A DNA stretch of 64,000 nucleotides from Siphonodentalium dalli. Taxonomy: Eukaryota > Mollusca > Scaphopoda > Gadilida > Siphonodentaliidae. The notes under the pieces are model-generated. The model did no database searches. It had not been told where the DNA came from and saw only the letters and a list, made by a program, of their open reading frames with translations. The position numbers were made by a program, and so were the translations under genes. This document shows positions 12,817-23,506 of the stretch, piece after piece. Where the stretch lies: assembly GCA_032622095.1 (NCBI GenBank), contig CP136064.1, positions 259,949,863 through 260,013,862 of the forward strand, in the 5' to 3' direction. How positions within the stretch are numbered: the first letter of the stretch is position 1; every line of letters begins with the position of its first letter.

Positions 12817-12996
12817 AAAGAAGTCGATAAATCAAATTTCATGTGACTTATTTCATCAAAAATTGTCCAAACAAGTTTTTATTGAGATTGCAGTCAAAAT
12901 GCAGAAGATGTAGCTCATCATAAACTTCGTCACAAAGCGCAATTTGTCATTTCAAAAAGTACTCAATATGATCAGAATATGTGGATCCAGTCCATA

Positions 12997-13848
12997 ATGA
13001 ACAATGTCATTTTAAAAATGACTCTTTAGAACTGTTTTAAGCCATCATAAAAATCACACTATTTTTCCCAGAAACAGGTCTGTTCAATCTCAATTTTGAG
13101 CACGTATGTATAAAAACGTATCGCACAGATCCAATGGAATGAACACAAATAGAACGTTCCGGGATCATGCATATGGGCCTGAGAAATGGGAAATTGAGTT
13201 TGCCTCAGCCTTACTGAAGTTCTACAACGTTACCTGGGATATTATGATGCTATAAATAACATAGAAATTCTTTTTAGAGGTTCACTACTCTTTATATTAA
13301 CATCTGTCATGTATACAAAAGTAAACATACATTCACAATTAGGTATTATTTGTAAAATACTAAAGCAATTCACAAAGAAGGTTGATTATTCATCACTCCT
13401 GGTAAAGTGGTCCCGCTATGATGTTGGTGAGACAAGATGATGTTGGTAGGAAAATGTACTGATAATTTTAATCGTCATTTTGGTGGATTTTAACATCTGA
13501 ATGACACGAGAAGCCGTTGTCATGACAACTAATATACGGGTAAAACTGATGGAAACATAGTTCATATAAATGGTTGATTCCACATTTAAGGGGTGGGGCA
13601 TATCAGTTGCTAGGAGATAGTTGTCTGATCAAATATATTATTTGGTCTTGCAGACTATGCTGGTTCACACACAAAAATATACCCCTGTTCTCATCTTTAA
13701 ATGTAGAAAAATTAATGAATGTCAGTATTAAATGGCCAAAATGAAAGAACGATTACAATCATGGATAAATGGCCAACTCCAGTGAACCATTTAATGACCA
13801 TTTAATAGATATAACGGTACTTATTCTAAACTAAATCAGCAGGATGGA
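12997..13848. other. Unassigned sequence
   Basis: No exon recognised. A short stretch (catgacaactaatatacggg plus taaaactgatgga, 13,522) recurs at 14,255. Confidence 0.45.
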
Positions 13849-14102
13849 CAAGCCTTGAAATAGTGTGTCTGTCATTTGCAGAATGAGGTCCCCAGAGGGT
13901 GAATTTAGTGATGCTACCCCGCATAGTGGGCTAGCATCACCAAATTCACCCTCTGGGGACCTCATTCTGTTTACACCTCAGCAGAATGAGGTTCCCAGAG
14001 GGTGAATTTGGTGATGCTAGCCCGCTATGCAGGGTAGCATCACTAAATTCACCCTCTGGGGACCTCATTCTGCAAATGACAGACACACTATTTCAAGGCT
14101 TG
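13849..14102. mobile_element. hAT-like MITE, 254-bp form
   Basis: CAAGCCTTG ... CAAGGCTTG with near-perfect 8-bp flanks aggatgga / aggacgga. Confidence 0.9.
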
Positions 14103-14420
14103 AGGACGGACCAACATCATAGCAGGACGGACCAACATCATAGCAGGATCATTTGATCCTGATTCCTGAAGTAATGGCACAAACAGAATTTAATTTCGGA
14201 TCTTTAACAACACGTCAAAATTAATAAAACTGAAAGAGAAGAATCAATGGTTGTCATGACAACTAATATACGGGTAAAACTGATGGAGTAGAGATATAAC
14301 CGCTTATGCCCAATATGATCATTTACTTTATTTCACACTTTGTCATAATTTTCACAATTAAAGGTGAAAAGAATGTATGTTCTCCAGTGTATTAAAGCAT
14401 AAGGGCAAGCGCTGTTAAAC

Positions 14421-14520
14421 ATTTGCAGAATGAGGTCCCCAGAGGGTGAATTTAGTGAAGCGCTCTCGCACGGCGGGCTAGTGTCACCAAATCCGCCCTC
14501 TGGGGACCTCATTCTGCTTA
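14421..14520. mobile_element. Partial hAT-like MITE
   Basis: Single palindrome 'gcagaatgaggtccccagag ... ctctggggacctcattctgc' without the terminal CAAGCCTTG; internal sequence continues as in 7,600-7,690. Confidence 0.75.
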
Positions 14521-15069
14521 GGACATGTCTTCTGGGAAGTATCTAGTCTCAAATTGATATTGTTTTTAGTTACTTTTTCCCTTCAGTTCAGTTTCTATAT
14601 TCTATTATACTAATCAGGGAATCAATTCAATAAATGATTTGTATATAATTTGTACATGTATGGTAGGAAAGTGACAACCGACAGGGAAGGAACATATTCA
14701 GAAAATTCATTAAAGCCTCACATAAGAAATGCTTGTAGCACTTGAGTTGAGACTTGAGTTGCCATTTGCCCATGATTCATTGATAGCCGATGATTCATTG
14801 ATAGTCCGATGGCATTGAGTCTTGTTTGAAAATCTTGTGTGATTTTAGACTTCAGTTACAAGCCAAAACATATTATTACCACTTTAGAGGGCGTTCTCTA
14901 GTAGATTAACAGTATTTTACCTGCATGATAAGATCCCATAATTTTGAGGCGAAGTTGACCGGAAGCAGGAGGCGGGCGTTAATGAAGCTTTGTTTTCATT
15001 AATGCCCGCTTCCAGTTAAGTCACCAATCACGTGATTACACGAGGACAGAGTGGTAATAATAGTAATAA

Positions 15070-15350
15070 CATGATTTTGTCGGGCGCCATCGTATATTAA
15101 CGGCCCTCCATGAATGATTAACAGCCCTCGGGCCTATTAACAGCCCTCGACTGCCTCTAATAGGCCCTCGGGCTTTAATCATTCCTGTCGGGCTGTTAAT
15201 AAAACATAACGCCCTAACAAATCATGTTATTGGTATATTAACGGCCCTCCATGAATGATTAACAGCCCTCAGGCTTTAATCATTCCTGTCGGGCCGTTAA
15301 TAAACCATAACGCCCTAACAAATCATGTTATTGGTATATTAACGGGACAC
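15070..15350. repeat. Local repeats of 'attaacggccctccatgaatg'
   Basis: Segments of ~140 and ~100 bp beginning tatattaacggccctcc (15,093; 15,235) or tatattaacgggac (15,337), with inverted motifs gggctgttaataaa / attaacagccc. Confidence 0.75.
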
Positions 15351-15455
15351 ATGCTTATTATGACACAGAGTCAGCATTCTGCAACTGATGATCCTCTCAG
15401 AACATTTTGGCATACTTTCAACACAATGGGAGTCAAAAAAATGTCTAAATTCGAG

Positions 15456-15532
15456 ATGAGGCCATGCAGAATGAGGTGCTGTGTGGGATAGCATCATTAA
15501 ATTCACCCTCTGGGGACCTCATTCTGCAAATG
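15456..15532. mobile_element. Partial hAT-like MITE
   Basis: Fragment gatgaggccatgcagaatga ... cctctggggacctcattctg plus caaatg of the CAAGCCTTG family. Confidence 0.7.
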
Positions 15533-16032
15533 TTCGGCAATTTGACTTGTGTTTAAAACAGAAGCTTGCACCAACTCATATGTGTGGACTGAATTTTCCA
15601 CATACGGGCATTCAGATTGGTTTTACACCATTCTGCTTAGATTCTAAAACTTATGTCAAGAATGATGTAAAACCCACAAGAATATCCACATGAGATGTAA
15701 TTGCTCCATGCATTGGTCATGTGATCTAGCTTTTCTGCTTAGATGAAAATATCAGCACAAATTCATGGATTTCGCAACAATACAAAAATAAACTCTTAAT
15801 GAATAGCACAGATTTGATCAAGTTAGCACATGGTATTCTATTGATAGCGATGAAATGAAGAAGAGATGAACATTGATACATGTACACATATACTTGTACC
15901 ATATAAATTGCACCATTTAATATCCTTCAATAATGCCACACGTAGTGTTTGATTTCCTATATCATGCAGGTTAGTTAGTTGATTTTTATGCAGGTAAATC
16001 CCATTCTCCCAGTTGCTCATTTGATAATCTAA

Positions 16033-16837
16033 CATTAGCCATAGAAATAGAGTTGATTCGAGTTGAGGAACCCACTCATCAAAGCTCAGAGTGATCAGAT
16101 ATCAATTTTTGAAATTTGTTATTTCTTGAAAAGTGTAATTAGTTGTGGCCCAGAAACGAGTCGGCAAACCGATTGTCTCAGACAAAATTGCGGATGAAGA
16201 TGGATAAATCTAATATCAAGTGGTAATACGGCCAAATTTTGTGAGAGGCAAGTGACAATACGGCTATATTTCATTGAACAACATGTTGATAAATAACTCG
16301 TTTTGGGAAATTTTATACCATAGTTGACAGCGGTTAGCATTATTTTGCTTTATTACACTCCTATGCGCGATTTCCTTTGAAAACGACGTTAATTAAAAAC
16401 AGTAATGTCACAAGTGAATAATGTCATTTCTCGTGACGTCATTAACGTTACGTAGCTTACTGATCTAGACTGAATTTTCGATGGTTGATCTTTCTCAGCA
16501 TGGGGACTTTCATGCATTAATTCTGGGTGTTATAAACATATTTAGCGAACCAAATTAATGCAGAAGTGCAATAGAGTAATCAATAAGTTCCAAGAATTAC
16601 GTTAAATAATTCACTCGAGGTGAGAGACGTTTAGGTAAGAAACTTGCGCGCTAACGCACACTCGTTTCTTACCGACGTCTCCCGCCTCTCGTGAATTATT
16701 TAACATAATTAACTGAACCAATTGATTACTCTCTATGTAATTTATCGATTCTGATAACAAAAGCGTATTTTGAAGAAATATTGTTGTTGTTGTAACTTGA
16801 TGATATGGGGACCGTCTGATCGGAGTGAGTACCTTTA
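16033..16837. mobile_element. GGTACTCAATCCGAT-family element with nested palindrome
   Basis: Right end cggagtgagtacctttaa and the internal block 'gaggaacccactcatcaaag' match the 5,326 and 8,955 copies; the left end is lost. A foreign palindrome (16,602-16,703: gttaaataattcactcgagg ... ctcgtgaattatttaac) lies inside, suggesting nested insertion. Confidence 0.6.
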
Positions 16838-16927
16838 ACGTTTTGGAAATTTTTCACTATTTTATAGGCAAGCAAATAACAAAATGACATCAGTTCTCAT
16901 TGCTACAAGTTGCAAATGCTGCGTGTT

Positions 16928-17259
16928 CAAGTCTGCAAATAGCGCATCTGTCATTTGTAGAATGAGGTTCCCAGAGGGTGAATTTAGTGATGCTATCCCG
17001 CACAGCGGGCTAGAATCACCAAATTCACCCTCTGGAGACTACATTCTGCTTAGGCCTCATCTTCTGGAAAGTATCTATAGTATCAAATTAACATTGTTTT
17101 TAGTTACGTTTTCTCATCTGGGAAGTTGAGGGCCTAAGCAGAATGAGGTCCCCAGAGGGTTAATTTTGTGATTCTAGCCTGCTATGCCGGATACCGTCAC
17201 TAAAATAACCCTCTGGGGACCTCATTCTGCAAATGACAGACACCCTATTTGCAGGCTTG
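16928..17259. mobile_element. hAT-like MITE, 332-bp form
   Basis: Ends caagtctgcaaatagcg ... cctatttgcaggcttg, flanked by the perfect 8-bp repeat tgcgtgtt (16,920-16,927; 17,260-17,267). Confidence 0.88.
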
Positions 17260-17362
17260 TGCGTGTTGGACACGAAACATATTATTATGACTATTGCTTA
17301 TCTCCTAATTAACACTGTAGTTCAGGGATTAGCTAGTTTGATCCAATGAACAAGGTTACAGT

Positions 17363-17733
17363 TAACCCTTTACCCAACAGAACGTCCCTGTGCCAATGCA
17401 TTCTCTTATATATGCGAGTCGACCATAGGTCGCCTCGCATATATAAGAGAATGCATTGGCTTAACACATTAAAAATTATAAAATTGTTAAAGAATGTAAG
17501 AAAAAATGGTAAAAAGTGTTAAAAAAAAGATTTTTTTTAAGCCAATGGTCGACTCGCATATATATAGAGAATGCATTGGCACAGGGCATAACTGTAACCA
17601 TCACAATGTGGTCAATGAGCCGGTTCCAATGATATCCATATTTGTATGGTTTTATTGAGACAGACCCAAGATAATTTAGGCTGTTGCAGCTTTATTTGGC
17701 CGTTTTTGGCCGGTTTGTTGGGTAAAGGGTTAA
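17363..17733. mobile_element. piggyBac-like MITE, TTAACCCTTTACCCAACA ends
   Basis: TTAA-bounded with ends TTAACCCTTTACCCAACA / TGTTGGGTAAAGGGTTAA; contains the gcattctcttatata palindrome complete on the left and truncated on the right. Opposite orientation to 30,872 and 35,881. Confidence 0.88.
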
Positions 17734-18293
17734 TCAAGTGTACATTTCAATTATCTGACAAACTGTTAATTTTTTGTCCTATACTCACCTCACTTCAATT
17801 TGCAGAATATAAATCACAAAAATGAAATGTTCAACACTAAGTGCGGCTTTTACTGGGACATTATTGTGACATCATAGCGTATTATGACATTTCAGTCAAC
17901 CAAATATTTAGACACACCAAAAATAACAAAAATATTCAATATCCACTTGAATTGCACCAGTGTTTTATCGATGTTTTACCACGAAGCCTGAGCCAATAGT
18001 ATGGTTGAAATTGGTGCAGTAATACATATACATAAAATATCTCTTATCTAGCATGATAAAGATATATAATTGTTAATTAATTAAATCTTTATGAGTGATA
18101 ATGTGTTATAAATAACTACAATAAATAGTGAAACATAATAACGAATATTACACAACAAACCAACCAAATAACAAAACAATAAACAAGACAATCTCTGGTA
18201 GATAAAGTTAGACAATCTTAATCGACAGACACCCAAACCAAGTCTATAAAACAAAGATGCTTTTCAAATCAAATATTGTTTACAAGTGACGGT

Positions 18294-18508
18294 TTAACCC
18301 TTTCAGTGCCAAGTCTGATTTTTGTATCAACCCATATTTCCTTGATCATTTTTCAAATTTATTGATTATAATAATGTAATACATTGATGGAAAGAGCTCT
18401 TAGAGCTCTTTCCATCAATGTATCACATTATTATAATCAATAAATTTGAAAAACAATCAAGGAAATATGGGTTGATACAAAAATCGGACTTGGCACTGAA
18501 AGGGTTAA
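18294..18508. mobile_element. CCCTTTCAGTGCC palindromic TTAA MITE
   Basis: Full-length 215-bp hairpin copy with the turn at gagctcttagagctc; TTAA at both ends. Confidence 0.88.
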
Positions 18509-18528
18509 TTACGTGAACCACCAAAACA

Positions 18529-18744
18529 TATTCCTGAAAATTCTCTTATATATGTCTCCCATAGGGAGCCTTGCATATATAAGAGAATACATTGGCCTAA
18601 CAATAGTTACCTTGACCTTGTAAGCCAGTGCATTCTCTTATATATGAGAGGCTCCTATGGGAGACTCACATATATAAGTAAATGCACTGGCACATGGTTT
18701 TTAATGCTGCACCAGCGCAGCTCCCACCATGAAAGGATTAAGGA
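18529..18744. mobile_element. Degraded CAGCGCAGCTCC-family element
   Basis: Worn palindromes (ctcttatatatgtctccc; attctcttatatatgagagg) around 'ttaccttgaccttg', ending gcaccagcgcagctcccacc...ttaa. Confidence 0.6.
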
Positions 18745-19421
18745 TATTTTAAATATAATTGTTGCTGTTGTTCTCTTGAGAAATTATAGGGCCGTGAATT
18801 TAAATTGTCTGGTTTCCATATTTAAAATGACAAATCAAACCTTGTAGCAAATCCTTTTTCAAATAATGCAGAAAGTGGTGTTAGTCACATTTAGTCATTT
18901 AGGTCAACAAAATGTGATGTTGGTTCGTGTTATGGTGTGTTTTATTGGGATATAAAAACATATAACCCAACTGGCAGTTGACAAATCACCAAACCTGAAT
19001 TAGTGTAACACACCGGCTATGGAAATATTATTTGTTCAATGAAATTCATTCAACCCTACGATTACTAAATGGATTCTCGCATTCAGTTCTGTAAGTATAC
19101 TTTAGAATGGTCTATTGTTCATTACTAGGGATGTTCTAAAATATACCTGAAGACAGAAAGTGAAACATCCTGTGGATTCCCATTTGTTCATTTTAGGGAT
19201 GTTCATTAAAGATCTCTACCGGGCCATACTTACAACATAATTATTATAAAACCAGATTTCAGGACTACAAATAAGTGGGCCTTAAAAGACTACAAACAGC
19301 TTTTTTGTGAATAAAATAGATAACAAAAACAGATTGTGTGTGTTATTTGTCTATAAAGGCATAATAAAACGGTTTATTTCTGATGCAGCCGAGCGTAATT
19401 TGAAGTGGATATCTTATTTGC

Positions 19422-19530
19422 CTTGATTGAGGGTGCTAACAAGATAGAGTTCTCCCCCTTGATTGAGAGTGCTAACAAGATAGAGTTCTCCCCCTTGATT
19501 GAGAGTGCTAACAAGATAGAGTTCTCCTTC
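19422..19530. repeat. 36-bp x 3 tandem repeat
   Basis: Three copies of ccttgattgagagtgctaac plus aagatagagttctccc, the first with 'gaggg'. Not linked to any exon found here. Confidence 0.9.
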
Positions 19531-19653
19531 TTGTTATGATCCCAACGTTTTTATTGCAAGATTTTGTTTTAAAAATAGCCCCTTTTACTGTCCCGGAATA
19601 AAAGAAAAATTCTAAAATCAATATAAATAGAAAGAAGCTTTTCTGGACAGGTG

Positions 19654-19907
19654 CAAGCCTTGAAATAGTGTGTCTGTCATTTGCAGAATGAGGTCCCCAG
19701 AGGGTGAATTTAGTGATGCTACCCCGCATAGCGGGCTAGCATCACCAAATTCACCCTCTGGGGACCTCATTCTGCTTACACCTCAGCAGAATGAGGTTCC
19801 TAGAGGGTGAATTTGGTGATGCTAGCCCGCTATGCGGGGTAGCATCACTAAATTCACCCTCTGGGGACCTCATTCTGCAAATGACAGACACGCTATTTCA
19901 AGGCTTG
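19654..19907. mobile_element. hAT-like MITE, 254-bp form
   Basis: Perfect 8-bp target duplication gacaggtg (19,646-19,653; 19,908-19,915). Its arms are close to perfect palindromes. Confidence 0.92.
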
Positions 19908-19951
19908 GACAGGTGTCCTTGATTCATATCTATTATTTTATGCCCATAGGA

Positions 19952-20121
19952 GCCTTGCATATATAAGAGAATGCACTGGCTTACAAGGTCAAGGTAGATA
20001 TTGTTCGGCCAATGCATTCTCTTATATATGCGAGGCTCCCTATGGGAGACTCGACATAAAAGAGAATGGATCTCAGGGTTTTTCGCAAATTTCTGGAAGC
20101 TCCCGTCATGGAAGGGTTAAG
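19952..20121. mobile_element. Fragment of CCATGACTGGAGC-family element
   Basis: ggagccttgcatatataaga ... ctggaagctcccgtcatgga plus agggttaa; only the right part of the family is present. Confidence 0.55.
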
Positions 20122-20473
20122 ACACTAAATTAATTTTATTAACCCATTCTTTACAAAATACTCATTGACGAGTAGTTACCTCAGGAAATTTTCAGATAAT
20201 AAGTTCAACAAATGACCATAGTTTGTTGATCTTATTACCTGAACATTTCCCACCAAAGAATATGAATAATTATGTGCTTGTATTATCTTTTCGTCATCGG
20301 CTCATTTTCCATGAATACCCCTCCAGATTAACAATAGACTATTCCAATATATACTTTATATCTAATGGGAGAATCCATTTAGTAAAGAAAAGTTAAATGA
20401 ATTTCCCTTGAAATGACCTTTCATTCTTTGATGAGTTTATGAAGGTAATAGTTTGAAATTGTTTGTAACCTCA

Positions 20474-21112
20474 TTAACTCTTCCATGACTGAAGCTTCCT
20501 GAAATTTTACGAAAAACCTTGTGCCAATGCATTTTCTTATATATGTGAGTCTTCCATAGAGAGCCTCCCATATATAAGGCCAAAGAAAATTAAATGTTTG
20601 GTTTGGGTTACAAGCCGAAAACAAATAGGGTCGGTAGGTAGGCTTGAAATTTTATTTTTTTTAATTATTTTTTTTATTTTGACATATTCTTATTACTTTT
20701 CATGTGCGAATTTTACTCTGCAAGATTGACATACAACTACTTTTTATTATTTTTGTATAAACCTTAATATTGCACCATACTTTTACTAAGAAATCAACCT
20801 ATTCCGGGATGCTCAAATGTGTTTTTTGAAATAAAAAAAAAAAAAAATCAATAGATTTTCTTGAAAACCTTGAAAAAAACATTAGGGTAGGGGGATTTAA
20901 AATAGGGTCGGTAGGGAAACTCAAACCACAAATATTTTTTTCTTTGGCATAAGAGAATACATTGGCCTAACAATATTTACCATGTCATTGTAAGCCAGTG
21001 CATTTTCTTATATATGCGAGACTCCATATGGGAGACTCACTTATATAAGAGAATGCACTGGCTTACAATATTTAATGCTGCACCAGTGCAGCTCCTGTTA
21101 TGGAGGAGTTAA
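20474..21112. mobile_element. TTAA element interrupted by another repeat
   Basis: ttaactcttccatgactgaa ... caccagtgcagctcctgtta...ttaa. Its left palindrome is split at 20,579 by a 'ggccaaagaaaattaaat ... tttctttggca' element (to about 20,948); the palindrome resumes as 'taagagaatacattggcc'. Confidence 0.75.
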
Positions 21113-21647
21113 CATTACAACCAGAATGGATTGGCACAGAGTCTTCACAAACTTTCAGGAAGCTCCAGTCATAGAGGGTTTAAGAGATGACAATTTTACA
21201 GTGATCAGACACAAATAAACATTATGCACAATTTTAAAATAAACAAGCATGCTTCAATAATGAAACAAACCCACATTTTCATTTTAATTTATCGATGATA
21301 GCAAAACAGTACGACTGATCACAAATTTAATAAAAATTATTACAGTTTTGACACTATGTGTGAATGGATTTGGATTCCAATTATATGCATTTATCACATA
21401 ATTAGCCAATAAATTTTTGTTAACCCCATCCGTTTTGAGATCGTTTTTCCTTGCTAAAATGTGATTATGTGATAAAATGGATCTCAAATTCATCGCAATT
21501 CTATACTAAATGTATTAACGTCGCCCACTAAATTTGGTTCGAAACCGCGCTAAAGCTCGGCTCAAATCGAATTTAGTGAACTCAGTTAATAAATTTTGCA
21601 GCAACTCATTAGAGATCCTCTATTTATTAGTCTATTAGTATTATAAG

Positions 21648-21786
21648 TTACGGGACGCTTAGTGGTCGGATATGGTGTCATGTGAGGTGAAGCGAGATCG
21701 ATATTAGGCGAGGCCGTAGACCGAGCCTAATATTGATCTCGCTGAGCCTCACATGACACCATATCCGACCACTAAGCATCCCGTAA
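21648..21786. repeat. 139-bp near-perfect palindrome
   Basis: ttacgggacgcttagtggtc ... gaccactaagcatcccgtaa with the turn near ggcgaggccgtagaccgagcc. It would fold into a long hairpin; probably a foldback MITE. The flanks (21,600-21,647) show no clear target duplication. Confidence 0.85.
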
Positions 21787-22510
21787 TGTATTTATTATGT
21801 CAGTGGACAAAATTCAGCATATCCATTAAATTAATCGTCGCTGTAATTTATTGTAATTTGGTCAGATAAATGTGTCGTCTATGGCCATTAACTTATGTAA
21901 CGTCACATCAACGCGTCATGGACGTTGAACGTCAACGCATTGAGTCAATGGCTAATTACCAGAACTGGTTGAGTTTGATAGTTAATTTATGAGTCTGTAG
22001 AATTCCTCAAATATATCGCATGCAGGTTTGGTACATGGTACTATGTCTTTAAATTCACAGAAAATGATTTCCGACAGATATCCCTTTTCTTGGCGCCAAA
22101 ATACACCAAAAATATTCCCGAGGCGACTTGAGTTTCTGAAAAACAAGATGGCGGATAAGCACCTAATATTGATTTCATATTAGGTCACCGACCTAATATG
22201 TGTTCATATACCATCACTGTATATCGACGCTGATTGGCTAATTGCAAGAGCTGACATAATAAACACCTATACTGACTGCCTTGGGGTGGAATAGCGAGAG
22301 ATATTATATACGTAGAGTTCACAGAGTCATGCTGTCTTTTGATTGGACGAAACCCGATCACATGCCAGAGAGTAGTTTTGACCGAAGGGTTAATGCCTTT
22401 TAGCCATTAAATCTTCAAGAGAAATCTATCTAAATTTCTAATTATGAATAAATTGGAGATATAATTATGAACTCTTTGATAATGCAGGAGTAATTTGCAT
22501 ATAGAAACTT

Positions 22511-22635
22511 TTGATGAGGCCCTCTGTGGGTGATGAGGGAGGTGCCTGAGAAAACAGTATTTTATTTATTTGATGACGCCCTCTTTGGCTGATGAGGGAG
22601 GTGCTGAGAACACAGTATTTTTATTTATTTTGGCC
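22511..22635. repeat. ~61-bp direct duplication
   Basis: tgatgaggccctctgtgggt... and tgatgacgccctctttggct..., each followed by gatgagggaggtgc and a run of tttatttatt. Confidence 0.8.
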
Positions 22636-22653
22636 TCAATGAATACTGATGGT

Positions 22654-23073
22654 TAAGCCTGGATATAGTGTGTCTGACTTTAGCAGAACAAGGTCCCCAG
22701 AGGGTAAATTTAGTGATGCTATACCACACAGTGGGCTAGCATCACCAAATTCACCCTCTGGAAACCTCATTCTGCTTAGGCCTCATATTCTGGTAAGTAT
22801 CTAAGTCTCAAATTAACAGTGTTTTTATTTAGCTTTTCCCTTCTGTTTGCAGAAGATAAAATGCATAATCGAGGTGACTAATGGGTGATCATCAACTTTA
22901 ACTGGGGACGTCTGTCTGATCCTAGATCTCCCATAGCAGTTGAGGCCTAAGCAGAATGAGGTTCCCAGAGGTTGAAATTTGGTGATATTAGCCCACCATC
23001 TGGAATAGCATCACTAATTCACCCTCTAGGGGACCTAATTCTGCAAATCAATGACACACTATACCCAGGCTTG
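22654..23073. mobile_element. hAT-like MITE, ~420-bp long form
   Basis: Flanked by the 8-bp repeat ctgatggt (22,646-22,653; 23,074-23,081). Contains the internal block 'gaagataaaatgcataatcg' absent from the short forms, so it is probably closer to the ancestral element. Confidence 0.8.
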
Positions 23074-23186
23074 CTGATGGTATGACACGGTGGTATGACA
23101 GGGTGGTATGACAGGGTGGTAAAGCAAGACATTCTGATGGTATGACAGGGTGGTAAAGCATGACAATGTCATGATGACATTCTGAG

Positions 23187-23337
23187 CAAGCCTTGAAATA
23201 GGGTGTCTGTCATTTGCAGAATGAGGTCCCCAGAGGGTTAATTTAGTGATGCTACCCCGCATAGCAGGCTAGCATCACTAAATTCACCCTCTGGGGACCT
23301 CATTCTGCAAATGACAGACACCCAATTTCAAGGCTTG
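23187..23337. mobile_element. hAT-like MITE, 151-bp form
   Basis: Perfect 8-bp target duplication attctgag (23,179-23,186; 23,338-23,345). Confidence 0.92.
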
Positions 23338-23506
23338 ATTCTGAGTGACTTGAGACAGCATTGTTGATATGAATCAGGTCGTTGAACTGCACTCCGTCAT
23401 CTCTTTCCCATGAGCGCTGTGCCCTTGAATCCAGACTCTGGTAGAGTCAAATCTGAAAGAGATAAATAAAGATATACTCGTATTTGATGCCACTGGTTAA
23501 CGCCAC

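Noticed and set aside
16350-16395. Second candidate terminal exon (minus-strand 'VFKGNRA' then stop)
   Set aside because: No AG acceptor in phase nearby, and it lies inside a transposon copy.
20395-20450. Candidate USP48 terminal exon (minus-strand 'HFKG' after AAAG)
   Set aside because: Only three residues agree with the expected tail, there is no polypyrimidine tract, and the frame runs on without the GTGLLG motif.
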